Shown here in pieces: positions 8,976 through 16,608 of a stretch of DNA of 64,000 nucleotides (the stretch's first letter is position 1; each line of letters begins with the position of its first letter). Source of the DNA: Streptomyces rubradiris (GTDB taxonomy: Bacteria; Actinomycetota; Actinomycetes; Streptomycetales; Streptomycetaceae); contig NZ_BNEA01000010.1 of NCBI RefSeq assembly GCF_016860525.1, positions 62,001 to 126,000 on the forward strand, written 5' to 3'. The translations under genes were made by a program, and so were the position numbers. Below the pieces are notes generated by a model. It saw nothing but the letters and a program-made list of their open reading frames with translations. It did not search any database and was not told where the DNA came from.

Positions 8976-9107
8976 TCACTTCGCCGCAGCTTCGGAGCGC
9001 TGCTCGCGCCCGGCGCACCGGATGACCTCCCCGTCGTGATTGGTCCGGGTCGTGCTCTCGGTGGCGTAGAAGACCCGTTTGGCGTTGTGCGGGATGCGGG
9101 TGGTCAC
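8976..9107 (-). CDS. Small basic protein, 43 aa
   Basis: GTG 9107 overlaps the stop of the upstream gene in a GTGA junction, and the frame ends at TGA 8978-8976. The product (MTTRIPHNAKRVFYATESTT…) is basic and could bind nucleic acid. The 4-nt overlap with a three-gene leftward unit is the main support. Confidence 0.5.
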   Translation of the reverse strand: MTTRIPHNAKRVFYATESTTRTNHDGEVIRCAGREQRSEAAAK

Positions 9108-9400
9108 GGCTGCTGGTCCTCCTCGTAGTTGTCCCAGTCACCCGCAGCCGCGCGGCGCGCGTCGTGGGTGAGCAGGAGGTTGTGCTTGTCGGCGAAGGCG
9201 TGGGCGTGGTCGGCGCAGACCCGCTGGTGCCGCTGGCTGGTGCGTCCGGCCCGTCCGGTGACGTAGCTGTAGGAGGTGACCCAGGTCGGGGCCTTGTTGC
9301 AGCTGCGGGCGCCGCACGTCTCGCCCAGCTCGATGGCGAGTGCGAGCTTGTCGCCGGTCAGCGGGACGACCGCGTGGCCCCACGCGGTACTGGCACCCAT
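9104..9400 (-). CDS. Hypothetical protein, 98 aa
   Basis: The start is the ATG directly after the upstream stop (2 nt gap), giving MGASTAWGHAVVPLTGDKLA…. CGARSC and VCADHAHAFADKHN supply Cys and His residues that may bind a metal. It is the middle gene of a three-gene leftward operon. Confidence 0.65.
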   Translation of the reverse strand: MGASTAWGHAVVPLTGDKLALAIELGETCGARSCNKAPTWVTSYSYVTGRAGRTSQRHQRVCADHAHAFADKHNLLLTHDARRAAAGDWDNYEEDQQP

Positions 9401-9402
9401 GG

Positions 9403-10101
9403 TCAGCTCCTCGGGGTGTGGTCGGCGTCGCGGCTGGTGTCCAGGTGGGTGGCGGTGCCCTCCTCGTCCGCCCGGTACGGCTGGAGGCAGACGCGGCACT
9501 CCATCACGCCGTCGTCGTCCTGGTCGCCGCCGGCCGGGGCCGAACCGCCGTCCACGTCAACGACCTTGACGCCAGGGAAACCCCTCTCGGAGACGGAGTC
9601 AGGGGTCCAGGACATGGAGGTCTTGCCCGCGCCGCCGGGGTGCAGGCCCGCCGCCCGGGCGGCCTGCTGGGTGGCGGCGAGGCGGTCGAAGGCCGCGCGG
9701 AAGAGGGGCACCAGGTCCCGGCTCATCACGTACGCCTCCGCCTTCTTCCAGGACGGGCGATCGGGGTCGTCCACCTTCTCGATCGGGTCCGGGGTGCCCT
9801 CCGGCCACCACCCCGCCTTCACGCCGCGCGGGACGGCGCGGGCCAGGGCGACGGCGGGCCCGTTGAGCCTGCCGAGGGCCGCCCGCAGCGTGTCGGCGTC
9901 GGCGTGGCCGCCACCGTCGACCACGACCAGCCGGGCGAAGGTGCGGGCGCCGGCGGGGAGCGAGCGGAGGAAGCGCTCGGCGCGCTCGGCCGTCCAGCCG
10001 GTCTTCACCGTGCGGACGGTCAGGTTCGCGCCCTGCTGCGCGGCGAGCCGGAGCACCTCCCGGGTGAATTCCTCGCTCGCGCCCTCAATGGTGATCTTCA
10101 T
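9403..10101 (-). CDS. Hypothetical protein with C-terminal CxxC
   Basis: The product has 232 residues. The N-terminus MKITIEGASEEFTREVLRLA is a compact alpha/beta segment, with a second one at residues 58-75 (FARLVVVDGGGHADADTL). A Trp-rich middle and an acidic tail with CRVCLQPYRADEEGT follow; the two Cys could form half a zinc site. It leads a leftward operon and is divergent from the HTH gene at 10453, sharing a palindrome-rich intergenic region. Confidence 0.65.
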   Translation of the reverse strand: MKITIEGASEEFTREVLRLAAQQGANLTVRTVKTGWTAERAERFLRSLPAGARTFARLVVVDGGGHADADTLRAALGRLNGPAVALARAVPRGVKAGWWPEGTPDPIEKVDDPDRPSWKKAEAYVMSRDLVPLFRAAFDRLAATQQAARAAGLHPGGAGKTSMSWTPDSVSERGFPGVKVVDVDGGSAPAGGDQDDDGVMECRVCLQPYRADEEGTATHLDTSRDADHTPRS

Positions 10102-10241
10102 GCAGACCTTCCGACAGATTCTTGCCCCGTTCTCCGGGGTCTGTTTGGGAGTCTGGCCCTCCGCCCCCCTCCCTGTCTACATCCGGGAGAAGTTGGCCAG
10201 AAATCTAGACACGTTCGGGTGATGTGGTGGCCCCCGGCGTC

Positions 10242-10273
10242 TCGCCTCGGATAATGTGCCATATCCGAGGCGA
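10242..10273. promoter_or_regulatory. 12-bp perfect inverted repeat between divergent operons
   Basis: TCGCCTCGGATA (10242-10253) is repeated inverted at 10262-10273 with an 8-nt spacer. No U-run follows, and the element lies between two divergent transcription units, so an operator is more likely than a terminator. Confidence 0.55.
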
Positions 10274-10362
10274 CAAACCGGACAGCGTCCCGCACCCCCT
10301 TGCTTCACCGCAGGAACGGGTGTTGCGAGGAGGCGACACCGCTAGCTCCCTCTCGGTTCCTC

Positions 10363-10414
10363 TTGCTTCAAAGCAAGTGGCCATGGGACTGTCTTGCGTG
10401 ACAGTCACTCAGGA
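10363..10414. promoter_or_regulatory. Two further palindromes upstream of the HTH gene
   Basis: CTTGCTT-CA-AAGCAAG forms a 16-bp palindrome near 10363-10378. GACTGTC-N6-GACAGTC follows near 10388-10407. Both lie within 100 nt of the TTG start at 10453. With the 10242 repeat they give three operator candidates in one 350-nt intergenic region. Confidence 0.5.
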
Positions 10415-10452
10415 AGGCGCCGGGTTGCGCCGGGAGAGAGAGGGGAGCGGCG

Positions 10453-12303
10453 TTGAGTCTGGATGAGCTGTACACCAGCCCGCAGATCGCCAAGCGGCTC
10501 GGCGTGAGCCGACAGCGCGTCGACCAACTCGTGGAGAACGGACAGCTGCCGCGGCCGGTCGGCCGCTCGGGGCGGACCCGGATGTGGCGGGCCGCCGACA
10601 TCGAACTGGCCCTGGCGGGCAGCGACCCGTCCACCGGCCGGCCGCCCACCCCCGACTGGGACACGGTCCCCGCGCCGGACGCCCCGCTGCGCCTGGCCGT
10701 GGACGAGGTGCTCACCGTGCCCGGCGTCTGGTCCGACGAGCCGCCCCGGGTGCACGTGCGCATCTGGCGCGGCCCGGCCGGCGGCACCCGCCGCACCGTG
10801 GTCCTCTACGGCGCCCTCGTGGAATCGCACGGCATCATCGTCAACTTCGCCGAGACCGTGGCCCGCGCCATCGCCGCCAAGCACCTCGGCCTCGGCGAGG
10901 CCCGCAGCGCCTGGTGGTTCGGCTTCTGGCCGCGCGGCTTCCCCCGCCCCGAACTGCAGATCCAGTACGTCTCCTTCGCCTTCCCCCGCGCCTCCGGCGG
11001 CGGCCTGCTCGACACCCTCCTGCGGCGCGGCAGCCGGGACACCTGGAACGGCGAGTTCGACAGCCCCGTCTGGCAGGGCGTCGAGCCCGCCCAGCTGACC
11101 CGCGTCCTGGGCAGCGCACCCGACCTCAACTTCCCGCCCGGCACCTACACCGCCGCCGTGGTCACCGCCCTGGCCTCCGGACAGCGCCCGGCCGTCCTCG
11201 CCTTCGACCCGCACCACCTGCGCACCCGGCTGCGCCGGATCGGCCGCCTGCACGCCTACCGCGCGGCCCTGCTCGCCGGGGACGACACCCGCCCCGGCCT
11301 GCCCGCGCTCGGCCTGCTGGCCCAGGGCGGGCACGCGGCCGCCGCGCGCACCGCCGAGGCCCTGGGCATCGCGGTGCGGGTCCTGGTGCCCGACGCCCTC
11401 ACCGCCGCCGACTCCTACCGGAGGCAGGCCGAGACCCAGGACCCGGGCGCCGACCTGGTCGAACGCCGCTTCTACCAGCCCACGCCGGACGAGAACCAGC
11501 TGCTGACCCGCTACGCCAACCTGCCCGAGCGCGCGCTGTCGACCGGCGCCGTGCACCGGGCCCTGACCCACGTGCGCGCCCTGGCCGGTGCGCTCGCCGA
11601 CCAGGCCGAGACCGGCGGCGCGCACGCCGACGCGGACCTGGGCGACGCCCTGGCCGCCGCCGAACCGGAACTGGTCAGCACCCGGCACCTGCTGGACCCC
11701 ACGCTCGTGGACGACCCCGGCCCCGCCCCGCACGCGATCTCCACGCTCGGCGAGGCCGAACAGGCCTACCTCGCCACCGTCTCCTGGTGGGGCCCGGCCG
11801 CCGGCGACGCGCACCGGGCCGCCGCCCTGCGCGGCCACCTGTGGGAGAAGGACCTGGAGGGCCTGCGCACCGGCTACGACCCCTTCGGCCGCCTGGTCCT
11901 GCACAACCCCGCCACCGGCGCCCTGGCTGTCGAACGCCCCCGGACCCGGCCCGCCGCCCCGTACCCCGACGACGCCGAGATCGCCGCCACCCCCGGCAGC
12001 ATGACCGCCTTCGTCCTGCTGCCCGACGGACGGTGCGACATCCTGCCCACCGACCCTCGTTACACCCACGACGACGTCACCTGGGGCTACGGCGGCACCG
12101 GCCCGGAGATCCTCGCCCGCGCCCTGTCCTTCGCCGTCCTGCCGCACCCCGACCCCGAGCACCCGCTCACCCTGGAAGACCGCGCACCCGGAATGGACGC
12201 CTACCTGACGGACCTCGTCACCAGCCACCCGCAGCACGAACCGCTGCGCTGGGGCGTGGGCGCCCTGCGCGGCCAGCAGCGAGGGACCCAGACGCACCGG
12301 TGA
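10453..12303 (+). CDS. MerR/excisionase-like HTH protein with large C-terminal region
   Basis: This 616-residue protein is translated from a TTG placed 2 nt after AGGGGAGCGG. Residues 5-50 (YTSPQIAKRLGVSRQRVDQLVENGQLPRPVG…RMWRAADI) are a textbook excisionase/MerR-type helix-turn-helix. The remaining ~550 residues include YGALVESHGIIVNFAETVARAI and an Ala-rich C-terminus; I cannot assign this part. It heads a rightward operon that reaches the tyrosine recombinase, so it may regulate or direct that system. Palindromes upstream suggest autoregulation. Confidence 0.7.
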   Translation: MSLDELYTSPQIAKRLGVSRQRVDQLVENGQLPRPVGRSGRTRMWRAADIELALAGSDPSTGRPPTPDWDTVPAPDAPLRLAVDEVLTVPGVWSDEPPRVHVRIWRGPAGGTRRTVVLYGALVESHGIIVNFAETVARAIAAKHLGLGEARSAWWFGFWPRGFPRPELQIQYVSFAFPRASGGGLLDTLLRRGSRDTWNGEFDSPVWQGVEPAQLTRVLGSAPDLNFPPGTYTAAVVTALASGQRPAVLAFDPHHLRTRLRRIGRLHAYRAALLAGDDTRPGLPALGLLAQGGHAAAARTAEALGIAVRVLVPDALTAADSYRRQAETQDPGADLVERRFYQPTPDENQLLTRYANLPERALSTGAVHRALTHVRALAGALADQAETGGAHADADLGDALAAAEPELVSTRHLLDPTLVDDPGPAPHAISTLGEAEQAYLATVSWWGPAAGDAHRAAALRGHLWEKDLEGLRTGYDPFGRLVLHNPATGALAVERPRTRPAAPYPDDAEIAATPGSMTAFVLLPDGRCDILPTDPRYTHDDVTWGYGGTGPEILARALSFAVLPHPDPEHPLTLEDRAPGMDAYLTDLVTSHPQHEPLRWGVGALRGQQRGTQTHR

Positions 12304-12411
12304 ACCCTGCCGCCCCCGGACGTACGGCGGAACGCCGGCGCCGCACCGCTGTCGGCGCCCCGCCGTACCGTTCCCACCACCACCCGCCCGCCCGGCCCCG
12401 AAAGGAATCGC

Positions 12412-12876
12412 ATGCCCGGGTCATCCGCTCCCGAACCGCCACGGCTCCACCTCGTAGACCTCACCCCCGCCGACGCCGAGGCCATCACCGGCTTCCTCGC
12501 GCCGCGGTTGCGTGCGCAGATGGACGAACACCGCTTCGGCACCCCGCCGTACCGGACGGCCTTCGCGCTGGACGCCATCGTCCACCGCGCGGGACACGGT
12601 GCCCGCCGCCACGCCCAGGACCTGGCCGCGGACAGCTTCTACGACCGCCACGAGCGGCTGCGCTGCCTCCACGCCCTCCAGGACGCCTGGAACCTGCTGT
12701 GGCAGGCGGCCTTCCCGTGGCGGGAGGAAGACGGCTACGACCGCGACCGCTGGGTGTGCGTCGAGTACATCGACGCCGAGCACGCCGCGCGGGGGGAGGC
12801 GATGAAGGCGGAGATCGACGCGGAGCTGCGCGCCGAGAGGTCGGCCGCCGCGCGGGCCGAGGGCGGCAGCCGGTGA
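12412..12876 (+). CDS. Hypothetical protein, 154 aa
   Basis: ATG 12412 lies behind GAAAGGAA. The sequence is helical with a Trp-rich core (LHALQDAWNLLWQAAFPWREE) and an Arg/Ala-rich tail. Its stop overlaps the next start by 4 nt (GTGA). No family is recognised. Confidence 0.65.
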   Translation: MPGSSAPEPPRLHLVDLTPADAEAITGFLAPRLRAQMDEHRFGTPPYRTAFALDAIVHRAGHGARRHAQDLAADSFYDRHERLRCLHALQDAWNLLWQAAFPWREEDGYDRDRWVCVEYIDAEHAARGEAMKAEIDAELRAERSAAARAEGGSR

Positions 12877-13064
12877 GCGCCCCGGCCGCGCCGGCGGCGC
12901 AGGCAACTCCCGTTTGTCCGGGGCAGCTTGAGCTGTTCCGCGTGCGGCCGCGACCGCACCTCGTCCTCGACTACGCCCGCCCCGACGGCGGCCCGCTCAC
13001 CGACGCCGACTTCGCCCCCCTCACCCGGCTCGCCCGGGCCGCCACCACCCGAAAGAGGGACTGA
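12873..13064 (+). CDS. Small protein, 63 aa
   Basis: GTG 12873 overlaps the previous stop. The product contains PGQLELFRVRPRPHLVLDYA and ends in a basic tail (ATTRKRD). Two nt separate its stop from the next ATG. Strong coupling on both sides supports it as a real gene; function is unknown. Confidence 0.6.
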   Translation: MSAPAAPAAQATPVCPGQLELFRVRPRPHLVLDYARPDGGPLTDADFAPLTRLARAATTRKRD

Positions 13065-13066
13065 CC

Positions 13067-13735
13067 ATGCCGCTGTCCGTACCGCTCCTGCTCGTACCGG
13101 GGGAGCCGGACCGCCACTACACCATCCACCTGCACCGCGTGTACTGGAACGGCGGCACGCCCTCCGTACCGCTCACCGAGCTGAGGGAGGACGCCGAGGG
13201 GCTCCTGCGGATGTTCTCCGCGTGCGTCGCCGCCGAGCTGGCCGAGCCCGACGTCGAGGTCACAGAGCACCCCGACGGCTCCGCCGAGGCGGTGGCCCGC
13301 GTGCTGTGCACCGAGGAGGAATGCGCCGCCGTCGCCGAGCGCTACCGCCGGGACGCCGGCGAGGACATCGAGGCGGAGGCCGCCCGGACGTGGGCTGCCA
13401 CCCGGCTCCAGGACCAGACCGTCGAACTCCTCCGGCTCCGCGCCGAGCTGGAGAAGACCACCCCCGGCAAGACGGCCGCATCGGCCACGGACCTGCTCGC
13501 CGCCCTGCTGGCCGTCCAGCAGGAGCGCACCGGCGGCCAGGGCGACCGCATCGTGCTGACGCTGGACGAGGCCGCCGACCTCTTCCAGGCGTCCGGGCTG
13601 TTCCCCGACTGGACCCCGGAGGCCGCGCGGGCGGAGATCGAGCGCCTGATCCGCGCCGGCCGCCAGCCGTACCCGGTCACCGACCGGGACGCCGCCACCG
13701 GCGCACTGCGCTGGCTGCCCGCGGACGGGAAGTGA
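13067..13735 (+). CDS. Hypothetical protein, 222 aa
   Basis: The N-terminal half is beta-rich (LLLVPGEPDRHYTIHLHRVY), then LCTEEECAAVAERYRRD. The second half is helical with a Leu/Glu-rich segment (VELLRLRAELEKT). CTEEEC recalls CTAPEC at the same place in the next gene's protein, so the two neighbours may be distant paralogues. It overlaps the next gene by 4 nt. Confidence 0.65.
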   Translation: MPLSVPLLLVPGEPDRHYTIHLHRVYWNGGTPSVPLTELREDAEGLLRMFSACVAAELAEPDVEVTEHPDGSAEAVARVLCTEEECAAVAERYRRDAGEDIEAEAARTWAATRLQDQTVELLRLRAELEKTTPGKTAASATDLLAALLAVQQERTGGQGDRIVLTLDEAADLFQASGLFPDWTPEAARAEIERLIRAGRQPYPVTDRDAATGALRWLPADGK

Positions 13736-14445
13736 CCGCCGTGATGCTCACCTCCGTCACCCTGCCCGACGGCACCGCCGCCGTGGTGCACACCGCCAGC
13801 CTCGGATGGGGCGCCCTCACCATCGATCGGTACGGGCTGCCCGTGCTGTACCGCAACGTGCTGGACGAGCTGCACGCGGACGCGTCCTGCGCGGCCGTGC
13901 GGGAGCACGACGGCGGCGTGCTGGTGGAGTCGCTGCCCGGGGGCGGCCCCGGCGTGCTCGCGTACGCGCTGGCCCTGTGCACCGCCCCGGAATGCCGCGC
14001 GCTCGCCGAGAGGTGCGAGAAGGAACTCGGCGGCCCGCACCCGGACCTGGACTACGAACGGGCCTGGGCCAGCAAGCAGACCGCCGGGGACCAGGACGAG
14101 CGGGAGATGGTCCAGGAGTACCTGTCCGCCGAGGTCCAGGACGTCAACCTGTACTGGCTCCAGCGGGTCGACCCGGACGCGGCCCGGATCTTCCGGCTGG
14201 GCTGCTTCACCGGTCTGTTCAACAGCGCGCACCCGGTGCCCGGCTATGAGGACTTCGACCTGGGCAAGGCCCTGCAGCGGTACGCGGCCGCCAAGCACGC
14301 CGAGGACAGGATGGACCGCTACGGTGCCCTGTTCGCCGGGACCGCCGACGCCTACGCCCGGCTGGTGGCCGAGGAGAAGGCGGTGCATCGGTGGCTGCGC
14401 GAGCACGGCCGCACCGTCCCCGCACCGTTTGGAGAGAGGGCATGA
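13732..14445 (+). CDS. Hypothetical protein, 237 aa
   Basis: GTG 13732 overlaps the previous stop (GTGA). The N-terminus TLPDGTAAVVHTASLGWGAL is beta-rich, followed by ALCTAPECRALAERCEKELG and a helical C-terminus. A short degenerate match to the DNA encoding VHTASLGWG is found near 18470. It ends in an ATGA overlap with the next gene. Confidence 0.65.
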   Translation: MTAVMLTSVTLPDGTAAVVHTASLGWGALTIDRYGLPVLYRNVLDELHADASCAAVREHDGGVLVESLPGGGPGVLAYALALCTAPECRALAERCEKELGGPHPDLDYERAWASKQTAGDQDEREMVQEYLSAEVQDVNLYWLQRVDPDAARIFRLGCFTGLFNSAHPVPGYEDFDLGKALQRYAAAKHAEDRMDRYGALFAGTADAYARLVAEEKAVHRWLREHGRTVPAPFGERA

Positions 14446-15446
14446 CCGACCAGCACACCACCCCGGAGCCGGCCGTGCCCCGTCGTCCCAGCGACGTTGT
14501 GGCCGGCACGCCGCTCACCTCCCTCGCGCAGCAGCGCGCGGCGGCCGGGGCGCGCCTGCGGACCGAGCACGACCGCGGCCAGGACGCCGTCGTCGGCGAC
14601 GCCCTGGCCCAGCTCGCCGTGGGCGAGGCGATCCGGCGGACCGTCCGCAGCGAGCGCGGCGACATGATCGCGCAGGCCCTGCGGCTCGGGGCGACGTGGG
14701 AGCAGGTCGCGGCCGCGCTCGACACCACCGAGCTGGCGGCCGTGGACGACCTGCGGGTGTGGGCCGAGGGGCAGCGCGCCCTCTACCGCCAGCACGTTGC
14801 CGAGGGCGCGGACGTGCTGGTCGGCTTGGACGAGGACGCGTACGGCGAGGTGATGCGGTGGGTCGCCTTCGGCCTGGGCCGGGCCGCCGTCGAGGCCCGA
14901 GCGGAGCAGACGGCCCGGCTGCGGGCCGCGGTCGCTGCCACGCCGATGGTCGACACCGTCGGCGAGCTGCGGGCCCTGCTGGAGCAGCTCCCCGGCGAGA
15001 TGCCGCTGTCCCTGGACGACTACCACCGGGCCCTGCCCGGCGAGCCGGACCAGGTGCACACCATCCACCCCCGGCTGGTCGCCACCGTCTCCGGGCTCGC
15101 CACCGAGGCGGAGACCATCCAGCCCGGGCTGATGCTCACCCAGGTATACGTGCCCTTCCCCGCCGAGTACGAGGAGCAGGCCGCCGTCGCCACCCGCGAC
15201 GACCTGCCCGCCTACGACGAACTTCCGCGCGCCGCCGACCACCTGGAACGCGGTGAGCTGCGCGCCGGGCTGAAGGACATCGCCGAGGTACTGGAGGAGC
15301 TGGCCCACCTACTCGGCGAGGTCGCGGCGGACGTCACGGAGCACGACGAGGACGGCTCGCAGCTCCGGGTCGAGGCGCAGCGCATCACCCACGCCGCCGA
15401 GCGGGTCGGCAGGCTCGCCGAGACGGTGGAGGAGGCCGCTGAGTGA
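14442..15446 (+). CDS. Helical hypothetical protein with HTH-like segment
   Basis: The start is ATG 14442, overlapping the previous stop and preceded by GGAGAGAGG; 334 residues result. Residues near 75-110 (GATWEQVAAALDTTELAAVDDLRVW) look like a sigma-like or plasmid HTH. A long acidic helical C-terminus follows (IAEVLEELAHLLGEVAADV). A GTGA overlap links it to the recombinase gene. Confidence 0.65.
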   Translation: MTDQHTTPEPAVPRRPSDVVAGTPLTSLAQQRAAAGARLRTEHDRGQDAVVGDALAQLAVGEAIRRTVRSERGDMIAQALRLGATWEQVAAALDTTELAAVDDLRVWAEGQRALYRQHVAEGADVLVGLDEDAYGEVMRWVAFGLGRAAVEARAEQTARLRAAVAATPMVDTVGELRALLEQLPGEMPLSLDDYHRALPGEPDQVHTIHPRLVATVSGLATEAETIQPGLMLTQVYVPFPAEYEEQAAVATRDDLPAYDELPRAADHLERGELRAGLKDIAEVLEELAHLLGEVAADVTEHDEDGSQLRVEAQRITHAAERVGRLAETVEEAAE

Positions 15447-16579
15447 CGACCACCGAGGAGTACGGGACCGTGCTGGAGCCGGTGGAGGTGGTCGACGCCG
15501 AGCTGGTCGAGGCCGACGACGCCCCCGGCGCCGGCGCGGTCGTCGTGCACGACCCGGTGGCCGCCGTCCTGGCCGCGCTGGACACGAAGGCCGCCAAGGA
15601 CCAGTACGACCGCCGCCCGCGCAAGACGAAGACCGGGTACGCCCGGGACTGGGAGCTGTGGCAGGAGTTCCACGGCTGGCTCGAAGCACAGACCGGCACC
15701 CGCCTTCCGGACAGCGCCATCACGGTCGGCACCTACGTCGCGTTCGTGAAGTGGCTGGACGAGGTCAAGGAGGCCGCGCCCAACTCGATCGAGCGCCGGG
15801 TGACCGGAGTGTCCTCCGAAGCGCGCCGGTACGGCTACAAGGTGCCCAAGGCCGCCCGGGCGGCGGCCACCCAAGCACTCAAGCCGCTCAAGCTGGACGA
15901 GGAGCGGCAGAAGCGCGGCCGCGGTAAGGCCGCCGCGATCACCCCGGCCGACCTGCGAAGAATGAACACCGCACCGCGCCAGCGGAAGCCGCAGCCGGAC
16001 GCCCGGCGCCGCCGGGTACTCATCGTGCCGGAGCTGGCCCGGCTGCGGGACCGGAGCCTGCACACCATGCGGTTCGCCGTCGCGGGCCGCAACGCGGAGA
16101 TGAGCGCGCTGAACGACACCCACATCCGGCTCGTGGCGGAGGGCCTGGAGGTCCACGTGCCCAGCGTGAAGCGCCGACCGGCCCGCGACGTCGTCGTCTC
16201 CTACGGCGAGAACGCCGACACCTGCCCGGTGCGCTGCTGGCTCGCATGGAAGGAGGCCAAGCTCGCCGCCGGCGCGGCGCCCGACGGGCCCGCGTACCTG
16301 CCCGTCGACCAGTGGGGCAACCTCGGCGCCAGTCGGCTGTCGCCCGACGGCTGCGGCCGGGCGATGGCCCGCTCCGCGAAGTACGCGGGGATGACGGAAC
16401 GACGGATCACCGGGCACTCCGGCCGCCGAGGACTGGTCACCACCGGTCGCCGCAAGGGCAAGCGGTCGGAGAAGCTGCGGACCCAGGGCGGCTGGTCGAA
16501 GAACTCGCCGGTGTTCTGGGAGTACGTGGACGAGGGTGACAAGTGGGCAGACAACGCGACCGAGGGAATCGGATTGTGA
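15443..16579 (+). CDS. Tyrosine recombinase (phage-integrase family)
   Basis: The protein has 378 residues. Residues ~55-170 form a SAM-like core-binding domain (YARDWELWQEFHGWLEAQTG). The catalytic domain carries R216 (VAGRNAEMSAL), H325-x-x-R328 (ITGHSGRRG), W351 (QGGW) and Y361 (WEYVDEG), the R-H-R-W-Y order of tyrosine recombinases. The extended N-terminus of ~50 acidic residues is unusual. It overlaps its neighbours by 4 nt, so it is made as part of a seven- to eight-gene operon rather than beside an att site. I see no tRNA or att core in the window. Roles in dimer resolution, plasmid integration or inversion are all possible. Confidence 0.8.
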   Translation: MTTTEEYGTVLEPVEVVDAELVEADDAPGAGAVVVHDPVAAVLAALDTKAAKDQYDRRPRKTKTGYARDWELWQEFHGWLEAQTGTRLPDSAITVGTYVAFVKWLDEVKEAAPNSIERRVTGVSSEARRYGYKVPKAARAAATQALKPLKLDEERQKRGRGKAAAITPADLRRMNTAPRQRKPQPDARRRRVLIVPELARLRDRSLHTMRFAVAGRNAEMSALNDTHIRLVAEGLEVHVPSVKRRPARDVVVSYGENADTCPVRCWLAWKEAKLAAGAAPDGPAYLPVDQWGNLGASRLSPDGCGRAMARSAKYAGMTERRITGHSGRRGLVTTGRRKGKRSEKLRTQGGWSKNSPVFWEYVDEGDKWADNATEGIGL

Positions 16580-16608
16580 CCGCGAAGCCCAACACGAGGG
16601 AGGGGGCC

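Noticed and set aside
10405..12297. A long minus-strand frame opposite the 10453 gene
   Set aside because: It is Gly/Ala/Val-rich shadow translation of a GC-rich gene with no motif, while the plus-strand frame has a clear HTH and ribosome site.
15443..16579. An integration module with attP next to the recombinase
   Set aside because: No tRNA fragment, excisionase gene directly beside it or direct-repeat att core is visible.
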